From B18-G4 sp032250805 (lineage in GTDB: Bacteria; Bacteroidota; Bacteroidia; Bacteroidales; B18-G4), in assembly GCA_032250805.1 (NCBI GenBank), contig JAVVEM010000008.1:1-64000 (forward strand): a stretch of 64,000 nt of DNA, read 5' to 3'. This document shows, in pieces, positions 51,701 through 59,763 of this stretch. The position numbers and the translations under genes are program-made. The notes beneath the pieces are model-generated. The model ran no database searches, had not been told where the DNA came from, and saw only the letters and a list, made by a program, of their open reading frames with translations. Numbering within the stretch: the first letter of the stretch is position 1; each line of letters starts with the position of its first letter.

Positions 51701-53374
51701 GTCTTTTTCGCTAAAGAGCTGGTCGGCATTTTTAAGTGCAAGGGTATAGGTTTCCTGCTCGGCCTTCAGCCGGGCAAGAATCTCATTGATCTCATTGATC
51801 TTTTCATCAGGATATTCCTCTTCCGGGATCAAATCGTTGGCTTCCACATAATCTAACTTGGCATCTTCCCATTCCCTTTTTGCGAAATGCTCATCGGCGC
51901 GTTCAATGGCAGCCAGGTAAAGATCTCTGGTATTTTTTTCAAGCCCAAGGATCTCATCGATCATCCTGACCTGATCAACAGGGTAGGAGCGGTCGCTAAG
52001 GATCTCCTGTGCCTTAAGGTATTGTATACGTGCTTCTTTATAATCGCCCACATTAAAAAGCTTGTCGGCCCCCTGAATGATCTGTTCATACTGTTCGAGC
52101 ATGTTTTTCAGCTCGGCAAGGATCATGTCAATCTCTTCAATACGCACTTTTGGATATTGCTCAAAGGATTTGATCTGCGTGGCCCTGAGGTATTCAGCTC
52201 TGGCCTGCTCGTATTCTTTAGCGGCAAAAAGTTTGTCGGCCAGCGAAATGGTGTTTGTATATGCTTCTTCCTGTGCTTTTTTCAGAGCCATGATCTCTGT
52301 AATGCGTCCGATCCTGGCATTTGCGTGCTCGCCCCCAGGCCAATATCTCAGTGCATCGGAATAGGCCAGCATGGCGGCATCGTAGTTCTCCTGATTGTAC
52401 AGTTCATCAGCTTTTGCAATAGCTTCTTCGTAGGCGGCCTTGTTCATTTCTGTTTTTTCTGAAAGGGCAACATTGATCTTGCTGATGATCTCTTTCGGGT
52501 AACTCTCGTCGGGAAGCACCGTGAGCGCCTGTTCGTATTTTGTTTTGGCCTCGACAAATTTTTGCTGGATGTATAATTCGTCCGCTTCAGAAACAAAACT
52601 GGTATAAGCCTCGTATTTTTTCAGAAATTCATTCAGTTCGCTGATCTTTATCTGGGGAAGGGCTTCATCGGGCTTCAGTTCTGCAGCGGTCTGATAGGCT
52701 TCAAGTTCTTTTTCGTAATCTTTCCTGGCATGGAACATTTTTGCCTCACTCAGGGCTTTTTGATAGCCGCTTTGCCGGGCAGCGATCTCGGTGAGCTTTT
52801 CGTTTGCTAAACTGATCTTGTCTTTGGCTTCCTGCCTGCCGGGGAAAAGGGCCAGTGCATCTTCATACTTTTTGATGGCTTCAGTATAGTCTTCAGCAGC
52901 AAAGAGCTTGTCGCCACTTGTGATCCGGTTCTGGTATTCGGCCAGTTTTTGTGCCTGTTCGGCTTTGCGCTCTTTTATCAGTTCGATCTGTTCGCGCGGA
53001 TATTCCTGTGCAGGCATTATTTTGAGGGCTTCCTGGTAAGCAAGGATGGCCTTTTCGTAGGCGCCCTCATTAAAAAGCGCATCGGCAAATGAAAGTTTTT
53101 CGTTGTATACGCCGATATGCTCCATTTGTATGCGGAGCAGGCGGATAGATTCCTGCAACCTGTTTTTGGGGTATTCCTCCCCGGGTTTTAACTGGGAGGC
53201 TATCTGATACGATGCCTTGGCATTGAGATAGTCTTCTGCCCCGAAGTATTTATCGCCCGACTCAATGGCTTGTCTGTATTGCTCTTCAGTCCCCTGGCCA
53301 TAGCCCGGAGAAAAGGCCGTCAGCAAGGCGGAAAACACAAAAAATTTTATGAGATTGCAGATCTTCTTATTCAT
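48707..53374 (-). CDS. Secreted TPR-like repeat protein, about 24 repeats
   Basis: The 1555-residue product has a signal peptide (residues 1-26, ends YGQG). About 24 repeats of some 60 residues follow, with the core Y-x2-A-I-x2-A-D-x-L-F, then Y-x-E-A and K-P-x-E-x-Y-P-x2-K-I-x-E-I-x2-I-L. A non-repeat domain of about 120 residues ends the protein (NNTDRRFDFEELPVNVRK to VSLIRISKSD), with a beta-rich appearance. A periplasmic scaffold or surface role is possible. Two stretches of about 96 residues are identical, coded by an exact 289-bp repeat. The stop abuts the aminotransferase start. Confidence 0.8.
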   Translation of the reverse strand: MNKKICNLIKFFVFSALLTAFSPGYGQGTEEQYRQAIESGDKYFGAEDYLNAKASYQIASQLKPGEEYPKNRLQESIRLLRIQMEHIGVYNEKLSFADALFNEGAYEKAILAYQEALKIMPAQEYPREQIELIKERKAEQAQKLAEYQNRITSGDKLFAAEDYTEAIKKYEDALALFPGRQEAKDKISLANEKLTEIAARQSGYQKALSEAKMFHARKDYEKELEAYQTAAELKPDEALPQIKISELNEFLKKYEAYTSFVSEADELYIQQKFVEAKTKYEQALTVLPDESYPKEIISKINVALSEKTEMNKAAYEEAIAKADELYNQENYDAAMLAYSDALRYWPGGEHANARIGRITEIMALKKAQEEAYTNTISLADKLFAAKEYEQARAEYLRATQIKSFEQYPKVRIEEIDMILAELKNMLEQYEQIIQGADKLFNVGDYKEARIQYLKAQEILSDRSYPVDQVRMIDEILGLEKNTRDLYLAAIERADEHFAKREWEDAKLDYVEANDLIPEEEYPDEKINEINEILARLKAEQETYTLALKNADQLFSEKDYPAALAEYRKAADIFTDEEYPRQKIEEINNILAALEQERILNENYTNAIAEADKLLADEKYTEAKAGYQKAAGLKPGEQYPQEQIRAIDSRLAEIARLEGIEESYTEAIGRGDAYFENQQYEQARAAYNEALAIKAEETYPAGKITEIDGILAETALRQATEAAYAAAIASADRLFAAANYKEAIASYSEAESIKPDETYPAEKIEEIGNIVAAEAAEAERLARLNADYAQAISEGDALLGQENFKAAREKFARALELKPQESYPREKINEIDNTVDAIEQQRILDENYAKAIAEADELLADEKYTEAKAGYQKAAGLKPGEQYPQEQIRAIDSRLAEIARLEGIEESYTEAIGRGDAYFENQQYEQARAAYNEALAIKAEETYPAGKITEIDGILAEIAQRQATEAAYAATIARADSLFASEKYEEASASYSKAADIKPDETYPADRIAAIELIFDEQARIAKQNEQYSIAISTADNFLGNQQYEEAREAYVRAQKIKADEAYPSTKIAEIDALLLAMEEQRQKEENFANSIARGESFLINKEYEQARTEFVKALEIKATEQYPADKIVEIDSILAEQAREQEIETAYAAAIARADKLLIDKEYTGAREAFTEALELKPADEYAGIKLEEVNGIIEEMNRLKEIEERYSNAIAAGDKAMANENYVSARKSYTEALKLKSDAPYPGIKIAEIDSIMQEQARQEAIQRAYNKAIDESYARAISNADQKYETKNFLEALQFYEEAVNLKPGESYPGSKIAEINAMLEELQEERDKAYAAAIAQADSYYDMGNYRSAKSSYQTAVNIKSEEQYARDRLDEVTRLYASQLEALRVDYQKYIADADNYFKEKIYDGAIESYRLAGALLPDEEYPGRMISRITKIINDNAITDVNKLAQVIPNNTDRRFDFEELPVNVRKQNYILIKARNLSDQDYKMLVNFGRNGSKTGGVVLQVPAGEGVKDYIIRIGALYRWFSEDNNWLSIYPEGGDIEVSLIRISKSD
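50520..50808. repeat. Exact 289-bp direct repeat, copy 1
   Basis: By eye, 50520-50808 is identical to 51252-51540 (offset 732 bp, four repeat units of the TPR protein). Identity continues with a single mismatch to about 50827. Flanks diverge outside the block, so the copies are recent or gene-converted. Confidence 0.85.
51252..51540. repeat. Exact 289-bp direct repeat, copy 2
   Basis: Partner of the copy at 50520-50808, in the same orientation and reading frame of the TPR-like repeat gene. Recombination between the two would delete or duplicate 732 bp, exactly 244 codons, without a frameshift. Confidence 0.85.
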
Positions 53375-53455
53375 TTCAGAATATGTCCTATATCCTCTTT
53401 TATTATCAACACTTTAAAACGTCTATTGTTAGAATATATTGCAGATTTATCAGCA

Positions 53456-54115
53456 TCATACGGCATTGCTGATGATGCCGTCTTTAATAAGAAATTGCCG
53501 GTCGGCCATGCTTGCCAGTTCCATGTTGTGGGTAACGATCACAAAGGTTTGATCAAATTCTTTCCTGAGGTTCAGAAATAGCTTATGCAGTTCGAGGGAA
53601 TTTGCCGAGTCGAGGTTTCCTGATGGTTCATCGGCCAGCACCACTGCCGGCTTATTTATCAGCGCCCTGGCAACGGCAACGCGCTGTTGTTCGCCTCCCG
53701 AAAGTGCCGAAGGTTTATGCTCCATACGATCCGATAACTGAAGGTATTCCAGTAAGCTGCCTGCTTTTTTTACGGCTTCCTTTTTCGAATGTCCTGCGAT
53801 GTAGGCAGGGATACAAACATTTTCAAGTGCCGTAAACTCCGGAAGCAAATGGTGAAACTGAAACACAAAGCCGATCTCTTTATTTCTGAATGCCGATAGT
53901 TTTTTTTCGTTCAATGAAGAAACTTCCAGACCGTTGATCATAAGCTGCCCGCGGTCGGCTTTGTCGAGGGTGCCCACAATATGAAGTAAAGTTGACTTGC
54001 CTGCCCCGGAAGCTCCTACGATGGAAATGATCTCACCCTTGTTTATTTCGAGCGAAATACCTTTGAGAACCTCCAGGCTTCCATATGATTTGTGAATGTC
54101 TTCTGCCTTTATCAT
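53456..54115 (-). CDS. lolD: LolD-type ABC transporter ATPase
   Basis: The start is set at 54115 (MIKAEDIHKSYG); upstream sequence looks non-family. The 219-residue ATPase has Walker A GASGAGKST (34-42), signature ALSGGEQQRVAVARAL (about 138-153), Walker B VVLADEPSGNLDS and the switch His in VTHN. It is of the LolD/MacB class, which releases lipoproteins to LolA from the inner membrane. The partner permease is not in view, so the pairing is assumed. It diverges from sucC. Confidence 0.88.
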   Translation of the reverse strand: MIKAEDIHKSYGSLEVLKGISLEINKGEIISIVGASGAGKSTLLHIVGTLDKADRGQLMINGLEVSSLNEKKLSAFRNKEIGFVFQFHHLLPEFTALENVCIPAYIAGHSKKEAVKKAGSLLEYLQLSDRMEHKPSALSGGEQQRVAVARALINKPAVVLADEPSGNLDSANSLELHKLFLNLRKEFDQTFVIVTHNMELASMADRQFLIKDGIISNAV

Positions 54116-54135
54116 GCTATTGTCAAAATATGCCG

Positions 54136-54143
54136 CAAAGATA
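54136..54143 (-). promoter_or_regulatory. Promoter -7 element for the lolD gene
   Basis: TATCTTTG on the minus strand matches TAnnTTTG and is 21 bp before the start at 54115. This supports the shorter start. No -33 TTG is visible at the right distance. Confidence 0.45.
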
Positions 54144-54250
54144 ATTCTTTTTCGCTCTTGGTATGATATCCTCCCGTGTATGCCGGTATAAGTCATTGCG
54201 GCATTATACCCATGTATAAAAATTACAATGCAATTGTTTCTGATCAGGGG

Positions 54251-54282
54251 TTTCACGAATATCCGGAAAAACACTATTTTTG
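54251..54282 (+). promoter_or_regulatory. Promoter for sucC
   Basis: TATTTTTG at 54275-54282 matches the -7 element TAnnTTTG, with TTTC at 54251-54254 as a weak -33 element. Transcription would start near 54288, giving a leader of about 17 nt. Confidence 0.5.
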
Positions 54283-54304
54283 TCGCTCATAAAAAAACCA
54301 GCAT

Positions 54305-55495
54305 ATGAATTTACATGAATATCAGGGCAAGTCAATCCTCAAAAAATACGGAGTAGCCATACCCCTTGGTTATGTGGCTGAATCGCCTGAACAAGCCAGG
54401 GAAATGGCCAAGAAAATATTTGATGAAACAGGCATGGATACCTTTGCTGTAAAAGCGCAGATCCATGCAGGCGGACGTGGCAAGGGCGGTGGTGTGAAGA
54501 TCGCAAAGTCGCTTGATGAGGTCCAGTCCTATGCCGACCAGATCATCGGCATGCAGCTCGTTACACCTCAGACAGGCCCTGAGGGCAAGAAAGTAAGGAA
54601 AGTGCTCATCGAACAAAATATCTATTACCCTGGCCAATCCGAACCTGCCGAATATTATATGAGCATCCTTCTGAATCGCGATAAGGGAAGAAATATGATC
54701 ATGTATTCACCACGTGGTGGGATGAATATCGAACAGGTTGCCGAAGAAACTCCTGAGGAGATCTTCACTGAGATGATCGACCCCAGGGTGGGTTTACAGG
54801 GATTTCAGTGCCGCAGGGTGGCCTTTAACCTTGGCTTGTCGGGCGATGCTTTTAAAAACATGGTGAAGTTTGTTTATGCCCTGTTCAGTGCTTATCAGGG
54901 CAGTGATGCATCGCTTTTTGAGATCAATCCCGTGATGAAGACTTCCGACAACAGGATATTTGCTGCTGATGCAAAAGTTGTGGTCGACAATAATGCCTTG
55001 TACCGTCATGAGGATATCCAGGAAATGCGCGACTTTTTTGAAGAAGATCCCATCGAGGTGGAGGCAAGCAAATACGACCTCAGCTATGTAAAGCTCGATG
55101 GTAATGTGGGGTGTATGGTAAATGGTGCCGGCCTGGCTATGGCAACCATGGACATTATCAAGCAATCAGGTGCCGATCCGGCCAATTTTCTTGATGTTGG
55201 GGGAACCGCCAGTGCCAAAAGGGTAGAGGAGGCTTTCCGTATCATCCTTAAAGACCCGAATGTTAAGGCCATACTTGTGAATATTTTCGGAGGCATCGTA
55301 AGATGCGACAGGGTTGCACAGGGCGTGGTTGATGCCTATAAAAATATTGGTGAGATCAATGTCCCGATCATCGTGCGCCTGCAGGGAACAAATGCCGAAG
55401 AGGGCAAGGAGCTCATTGACAATTCAGGGCTGAAAGTTCATTCAGCCATACTGCTCGAAGATGCTGCACGCATGGTTACCGAAGTATTGGCATAA
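54305..55495 (+). CDS. sucC: Succinyl-CoA synthetase, beta subunit
   Basis: The 396-residue product begins with MNLHEYQGKSILKKYGV, the standard start of SucC, followed by an ATP-grasp domain (AVKAQIHAGGRGKGGGV, about 48-64, with DVGGTAS and NIFGGIVRCD near 302 and 325). It makes or uses succinyl-CoA in a nucleotide-coupled step. The alpha subunit gene is not adjacent: the next gene downstream lies on the other strand, so sucC is apparently alone. Confidence 0.95.
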   Translation: MNLHEYQGKSILKKYGVAIPLGYVAESPEQAREMAKKIFDETGMDTFAVKAQIHAGGRGKGGGVKIAKSLDEVQSYADQIIGMQLVTPQTGPEGKKVRKVLIEQNIYYPGQSEPAEYYMSILLNRDKGRNMIMYSPRGGMNIEQVAEETPEEIFTEMIDPRVGLQGFQCRRVAFNLGLSGDAFKNMVKFVYALFSAYQGSDASLFEINPVMKTSDNRIFAADAKVVVDNNALYRHEDIQEMRDFFEEDPIEVEASKYDLSYVKLDGNVGCMVNGAGLAMATMDIIKQSGADPANFLDVGGTASAKRVEEAFRIILKDPNVKAILVNIFGGIVRCDRVAQGVVDAYKNIGEINVPIIVRLQGTNAEEGKELIDNSGLKVHSAILLEDAARMVTEVLA

Positions 55496-55520
55496 GCGCG
55501 CCACAAAGCCATTTTATTTG

Positions 55521-55751
55521 CTATTTCTTTTGCTGGTTCATGAGTTCCTGATAAATATTCAGGATCTCATCCCTGTATTTGGGCGAAGCTTCAATAAATC
55601 CCCAACCTTGCTGGTAGGCAAAAAGCCCGTCGTAGGCCGAATCATGATAGGTACGGATAATATAAGGGATGTCCCTGTCGATCAGTACTGATTCAATCAG
55701 GTTGGCAATGCCTTCGTTTTCGAGGTCAAGGATTCTTTCAAGGTCTTCCAT
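55521..55751 (-). CDS. Small DUF2007-like protein
   Basis: The 76-residue product has the DUF2007-type plan: N-terminal helix with E-G-I-A-N-L-I-E-S-V-L, a strand IPYIIRTYHDS, and a conserved AYDGLFAYQQGWGFIEA, then a C-terminal helix. Its role is unknown, though such small domains are thought to have a regulatory or adaptor role. It lies 11 bp after dnaB on the same strand, so it is likely in the same transcript. Confidence 0.6.
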   Translation of the reverse strand: MEDLERILDLENEGIANLIESVLIDRDIPYIIRTYHDSAYDGLFAYQQGWGFIEASPKYRDEILNIYQELMNQQKK

Positions 55752-55762
55752 ATTCTTTTATG

Positions 55763-57265
55763 TTAAAATGGGGTATCATCATCATCAATATCGTCATTCA
55801 TTTTCGACGGAATGGTGTAGCTGTCGCCATTGCCGCCAAGGTTTGGAAATCCAAAATCGGGTTCGGCATATTTTGCAAAGTCGCTGATAAATCTGAGCTT
55901 CACATCGCCAAGGGCACCGTTGCGGTGTTTGGCAATATTGATAATGGCCTGGCCCGCCAGGTCGTTGTCCTTATCATCCTGTGTGATGCCGTAGTACTCA
56001 GGCCGGTAGATAAAGATCACAATATCCGCATCCTGTTCAATGGCACCCGATTCGCGGAGGTCGGAAAGGATCGGCTTTTTATCGCCGGCCCTGGTTTCCA
56101 CTGCACGGCTGAGCTGCGAGAGTGCCATCACCGGCACGTCGAGCTCTTTTGCAAGAGCCTTGAGCGAGCGCGAGATCTGGCTGATCTCCTGTTCACGGTT
56201 TCCTTTATTGTCTTGCGTGCCGACCATCAGCTGGAGGTAATCAACAAAAATCATCTGGATATCATTCTGCGCTTTGAGGCGCCTGCATTTGGCACGAAGT
56301 TCAAAAATTGTGAGTGCCGGGGTGTCATCAATGAATATCTTTGCATCTTCCAGCTTACGTATCTTGGTATTCAACTGCTGCCATTCAAAATCCTGCAGAT
56401 CGCCCCTGCGCAGTTTATCGGAATTTAATTGTGTTTCGGCAGAGATCAGCCTGGTGACGAGCTGCACCGACGACATTTCGAGTGAGAAAAGGGCAATGGG
56501 CTTTTTATGGTCGACGGCCATATTCCTGGCAAGGGTAAGGGCCAGGGCTGTTTTTCCCATACCCGGACGGGATGCCAGAATGATAAGGTCTGACTTTTGA
56601 AAGCCGTTGGTAATCCTGTCCAGCTCGGTAAAGCCTGAAGGGATACCGCGCATTTTGGTGTCGGAATCCTTGGCCACTTCAATATCGCGGATGGCATCAC
56701 GCATCAGTTGGCCCATTTCGCCCTGCTGCCGGCGGATATTCTGTTCGCTAACCTCGAAAAGATTCTTCTCCGCACGGTCGAGCAATTCAAACACATCGGT
56801 GGTGTCTTCATACGCATCTTTAATGATCTCGCCCGATACCCTGATCAGCTCGCGCTGGATGTATTTCTGGAGGATGATACGTGCATGATATTCAACATTG
56901 GCAGAAGAAGCAACCCTGTTCGTCAATTGTGAAATATAATAAGCTCCGCCAACAAGGTCGAGTTTTCCGTCGCTTTTTAACTGGTTCACTACAGTTAATA
57001 TGTCGACGGGTTCCGATTTATTGAAAAGTTCTAAAATAGCCTGGTAAATATGTTTGTTCACATCTTTGTAAAAGGCATCGGGCTTGAGGATGTCGATCAC
57101 GGCGGTAAGTGCATCTTTTTCAAGCATAACGGCTCCCAAAACTGCTTCTTCAAGATCGGTGGCCTGCGGGGGTACGCGACCATGGTCGAGGAGGGGATTG
57201 CTCTCCGGAGACCTTTTCAGCCTTTTTCGCGCATTTTCCTGCTGACTGCTTAGTTTATTTTCCAT
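55763..57265 (-). CDS. dnaB: Replicative DNA helicase DnaB
   Basis: The 500-residue product has the N-terminal DnaB domain (EEAVLGAVMLEKDALT, about 39-54) and a RecA-like helicase domain: Walker A SRPGMGKTALAL (about 232-243), Walker B IFVDYLQLM (about 343), and SQLSRAVETR (about 383), then a DLRESGAIEQDAD motif. It unwinds DNA ahead of the replication fork. Its promoter is so close to the start codon that a leaderless transcript is suggested. It is followed by the small DUF2007-like gene. Confidence 0.97.
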   Translation of the reverse strand: MENKLSSQQENARKRLKRSPESNPLLDHGRVPPQATDLEEAVLGAVMLEKDALTAVIDILKPDAFYKDVNKHIYQAILELFNKSEPVDILTVVNQLKSDGKLDLVGGAYYISQLTNRVASSANVEYHARIILQKYIQRELIRVSGEIIKDAYEDTTDVFELLDRAEKNLFEVSEQNIRRQQGEMGQLMRDAIRDIEVAKDSDTKMRGIPSGFTELDRITNGFQKSDLIILASRPGMGKTALALTLARNMAVDHKKPIALFSLEMSSVQLVTRLISAETQLNSDKLRRGDLQDFEWQQLNTKIRKLEDAKIFIDDTPALTIFELRAKCRRLKAQNDIQMIFVDYLQLMVGTQDNKGNREQEISQISRSLKALAKELDVPVMALSQLSRAVETRAGDKKPILSDLRESGAIEQDADIVIFIYRPEYYGITQDDKDNDLAGQAIINIAKHRNGALGDVKLRFISDFAKYAEPDFGFPNLGGNGDSYTIPSKMNDDIDDDDTPF

Positions 57266-57269
57266 GCTT

Positions 57270-57301
57270 CAAAGTTACAAATAAAGAAGTGCGTGAGGCA
57301 A
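57270..57301 (-). promoter_or_regulatory. Promoter immediately upstream of dnaB, suggesting a leaderless mRNA
   Basis: On the minus strand TAACTTTG (57270-57277) is a perfect -7 element and TTG (57299-57301) is 21 bp upstream as the -33 element. Only four bases (AAGC) separate the -7 element from the ATG at 57265, so the predicted start of transcription falls at or next to the A of the start codon. Confidence 0.6.
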
Positions 57302-57432
57302 TCATGTTGCATAAGTTATCATTATAAATCCTGTTGATAAATTGTTAGTATCTTCATTCCGGACAGGCTTTGCCTGGCAGGCGTTATCAGGTGTTCGTGC
57401 GGTGTTTTAATGCACGAAATTGAGTTTGCTTT

Positions 57433-58521
57433 TTAATGGCTGGAACAATGCTGAAGAATCATTATATTGTCTTTCAGTAGCTTTGCCGTGAGGCATGAGT
57501 GTACCGGTACTATTCCCAGAATATCGCCATGCCTGATCCGGGAAATAAAATCCGGCTCTGATTTAATTATTCCGTGTTCCTGGCTCAGGGAAATAACATA
57601 AGTGTCGTTGACAGGTGTGCTCCAACCATTATCGTTGAAATGAACTACCTGGCCGTAAATGTTCAGTTTATCTTTTTTCAGGAATTCTTTTGAAAGCTGT
57701 GAGGCTCCCCCATAGATCAAAAACTCATTTCTGTCGGTGTATATGCCGCTTACAGGGCAGGCCACACATACTGCAATATCTTCAAAAGCGCAGCTTCCGA
57801 GGTAGTATTGCATAAGATCATAATAAACAAAATTTCCCGGCCGGATCTCATCAACAATGCTCAGGTCATCGACAAGGCTGCATGAAGGTGTGTCGCCCAT
57901 GGAAATAATAATATCAGGGTTGGATGCAGCAAAGTTGTCTTTCAATGACTTTAAAATTCCGGCATCGCGGGTAAAAATATTTTTGATCCGCTCTCTGTCC
58001 TGTGCATTATATGTGTTGCCCGAATGTGTTAAGAACCCCTTGAACCGAAGATGTTTATATTTATTGAGGCTTGCTATGCAGAGGCTTATCTTTTCCTGAT
58101 CGGCATAATTCATTCCACTACGCCTGTAGCCTGCGTCGATCTCAATAAATATTCCAACAGTAGAATCGATTTGTGAGGCCAGAGGAGCGATCACCTCCAC
58201 GGAGTCGACAAGCAGATTGAGCCGGATTTCTTTCGCCAGAGCCCTGATCATTTCTATCTCCCTGATGTTTACCGGGAAGGCAATGGTAATGTCGTCCCAG
58301 CCGGCTGAAGCAAATTGCCTGGCCATGGATACCGACGATACGGTGATACTGTTCACTCCGTAGTCTTTGAACCAATGCCCGATCGCCTCAGACTGATGCG
58401 TTTTAAAATGCGGACGGAAGGCTACGCCCGAATCCCTGGCCTTGCCGGCCATACGCATAATATTTGCCCGGCAAACAGCCTCATTGACAATAAAGGTGGG
58501 TTTTGTAATTGAAGGGTGCAT
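57433..58521 (-). CDS. D-threonine-aldolase/D-serine-dehydratase-like PLP enzyme
   Basis: The start at 58521 (MHPSITKPTF) fits the family; a longer start at 58608 is less likely. The 362-residue product is an alanine racemase-fold PLP enzyme: the PLP lysine lies in RPHFKTHQS (about 39-47), GYRRSGM (about 145-151) and a C-terminal metal motif VPVHSCLTAK (His-x-Cys, about 342-351) are present. His-x-Cys is the pattern of D-serine dehydratase, His-x-Asp that of D-threonine aldolase. It cleaves or deaminates a D-amino acid; the substrate is unknown. Confidence 0.8.
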   Translation of the reverse strand: MHPSITKPTFIVNEAVCRANIMRMAGKARDSGVAFRPHFKTHQSEAIGHWFKDYGVNSITVSSVSMARQFASAGWDDITIAFPVNIREIEMIRALAKEIRLNLLVDSVEVIAPLASQIDSTVGIFIEIDAGYRRSGMNYADQEKISLCIASLNKYKHLRFKGFLTHSGNTYNAQDRERIKNIFTRDAGILKSLKDNFAASNPDIIISMGDTPSCSLVDDLSIVDEIRPGNFVYYDLMQYYLGSCAFEDIAVCVACPVSGIYTDRNEFLIYGGASQLSKEFLKKDKLNIYGQVVHFNDNGWSTPVNDTYVISLSQEHGIIKSEPDFISRIRHGDILGIVPVHSCLTAKLLKDNIMILQHCSSH

Positions 58522-58680
58522 GTAATCAAAATAAGTCGTGGTTGTTATGGAAGCACCAATCGCACAAGCCCTGCCAAAGGCTTTAAGCGTGGTGCACTTT
58601 TTACTCAATCCTTACAAGGGATGATATTTTTGCACGCAGATCATTGACCATTAAGCAGTTATAATGCTTTGCAATTTGTC

Positions 58681-59685
58681 TCAGGCCTCATCGCTGCTAT
58701 ATTTTTCCCGGTCGCTGAAGTATTTCATGAACTGAACCCTTTCATACAGACTCGGGTTGACATACTCTTCCTGGCTAAGCTTGCCTTTGAAACCTGAAAT
58801 GCTGTCGAATCCCTTTTCTTTCATCCAGTCCTGCATTTCTTCGATCACAGTAGCCAGGTATTCGGGCCCGTGCTTGTACAAGGCCGATACCATCTGAACC
58901 GCGTCAGCACCTGCCAGAAGCTGCTTGATCACTGCTTTTCCGTCGTGCACGCCGGTTGATGCTGCCAGATCGCATTTAACCCTGTTGGCCATGATGCCGA
59001 TCCAGCGCAGCGAAGTGGACAGTTCTTTCGGACTGCTCAGCACATTTGTTGAGATGATCTCCATTTTATCCAGATCGATGTCGGGGCTGTAAAATCTGTT
59101 AAAGAGCACAATGCCGTTTACACCTGTTTTTGAAAGTACTTTTATGGCTCTTCCAAGATTAGAGAAATAATAGCTGATCTTTATGGATAAGGGTATGCTT
59201 ATCGAATTCTTCACATCATTTATGATCTCAAGATAAGTGTGGTCAATATCTTCAAGGCTTTTGTCGATTGTGGAAGGGAGGATGAACATGTTAAGCTCAA
59301 GTGCATCGGCCCCGGCTTGCTCAATTTTACTTGCAAAATAAGTCCACTCATGCGAACTAACGCAGTTGATGCTTGCAATTACCGGGATCTTTACCTTTTT
59401 TTTTGAATCGCCGATAAGTTTGATATATTTTTCGATGTTTTGCTCTTTTATCTTGTAATCAAAATAATCGAGGTAGTCGTCCTTATACCTTGAAGGTGCT
59501 TCTTCGGTCAGCACTTTTTCGTATTCCATGGTGATCTCTTCCTCGAAAATAGATTTCAGAACCACCGCTCCGGCGCCGGATCTTTCCAGATCGGATATTT
59601 TTTTTACACTGTCGGTAAGCCCCGAACTGCCTATAATTACCGGGTTTCTGAGTTCGAGTCCTAAGTATTTTGTCGAAAGATCCAT
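58681..59685 (-). CDS. Dihydroorotate dehydrogenase-like protein
   Basis: The 334-residue product has the TIM barrel of the dihydroorotate dehydrogenase family: LELRNPVIIGSSGLT (about 10-24), IPVIASINCVSSHEWTYF (about 99) and a C-terminal FMN-binding part (TGVHDGKAVIKQLLAGADAVQ, split in the text here as TGVHDGKA and LLAGADAVQ). This subgroup, common in Bacteroidota, lacks the usual catalytic base pattern and its substrate is not known. It lies after an upstream promoter and stands alone; no pyrimidine genes are nearby. Confidence 0.85.
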   Translation of the reverse strand: MDLSTKYLGLELRNPVIIGSSGLTDSVKKISDLERSGAGAVVLKSIFEEEITMEYEKVLTEEAPSRYKDDYLDYFDYKIKEQNIEKYIKLIGDSKKKVKIPVIASINCVSSHEWTYFASKIEQAGADALELNMFILPSTIDKSLEDIDHTYLEIINDVKNSISIPLSIKISYYFSNLGRAIKVLSKTGVNGIVLFNRFYSPDIDLDKMEIISTNVLSSPKELSTSLRWIGIMANRVKCDLAASTGVHDGKAVIKQLLAGADAVQMVSALYKHGPEYLATVIEEMQDWMKEKGFDSISGFKGKLSQEEYVNPSLYERVQFMKYFSDREKYSSDEA

Positions 59686-59713
59686 AAATGTATATTTTGG
59701 TTGAATAGCATTA

Positions 59714-59721
59714 CAAATTTA
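59714..59721 (-). promoter_or_regulatory. Promoter -7 element for the dehydrogenase-like gene
   Basis: TAAATTTG on the minus strand matches TAnnTTTG and lies 29 bp before the start codon at 59685. The -33 element is not evident. Confidence 0.45.
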
Positions 59722-59763
59722 GCGAATATGATTAAACTTTGAAAGTTTTAGTGCAGGATCAGA

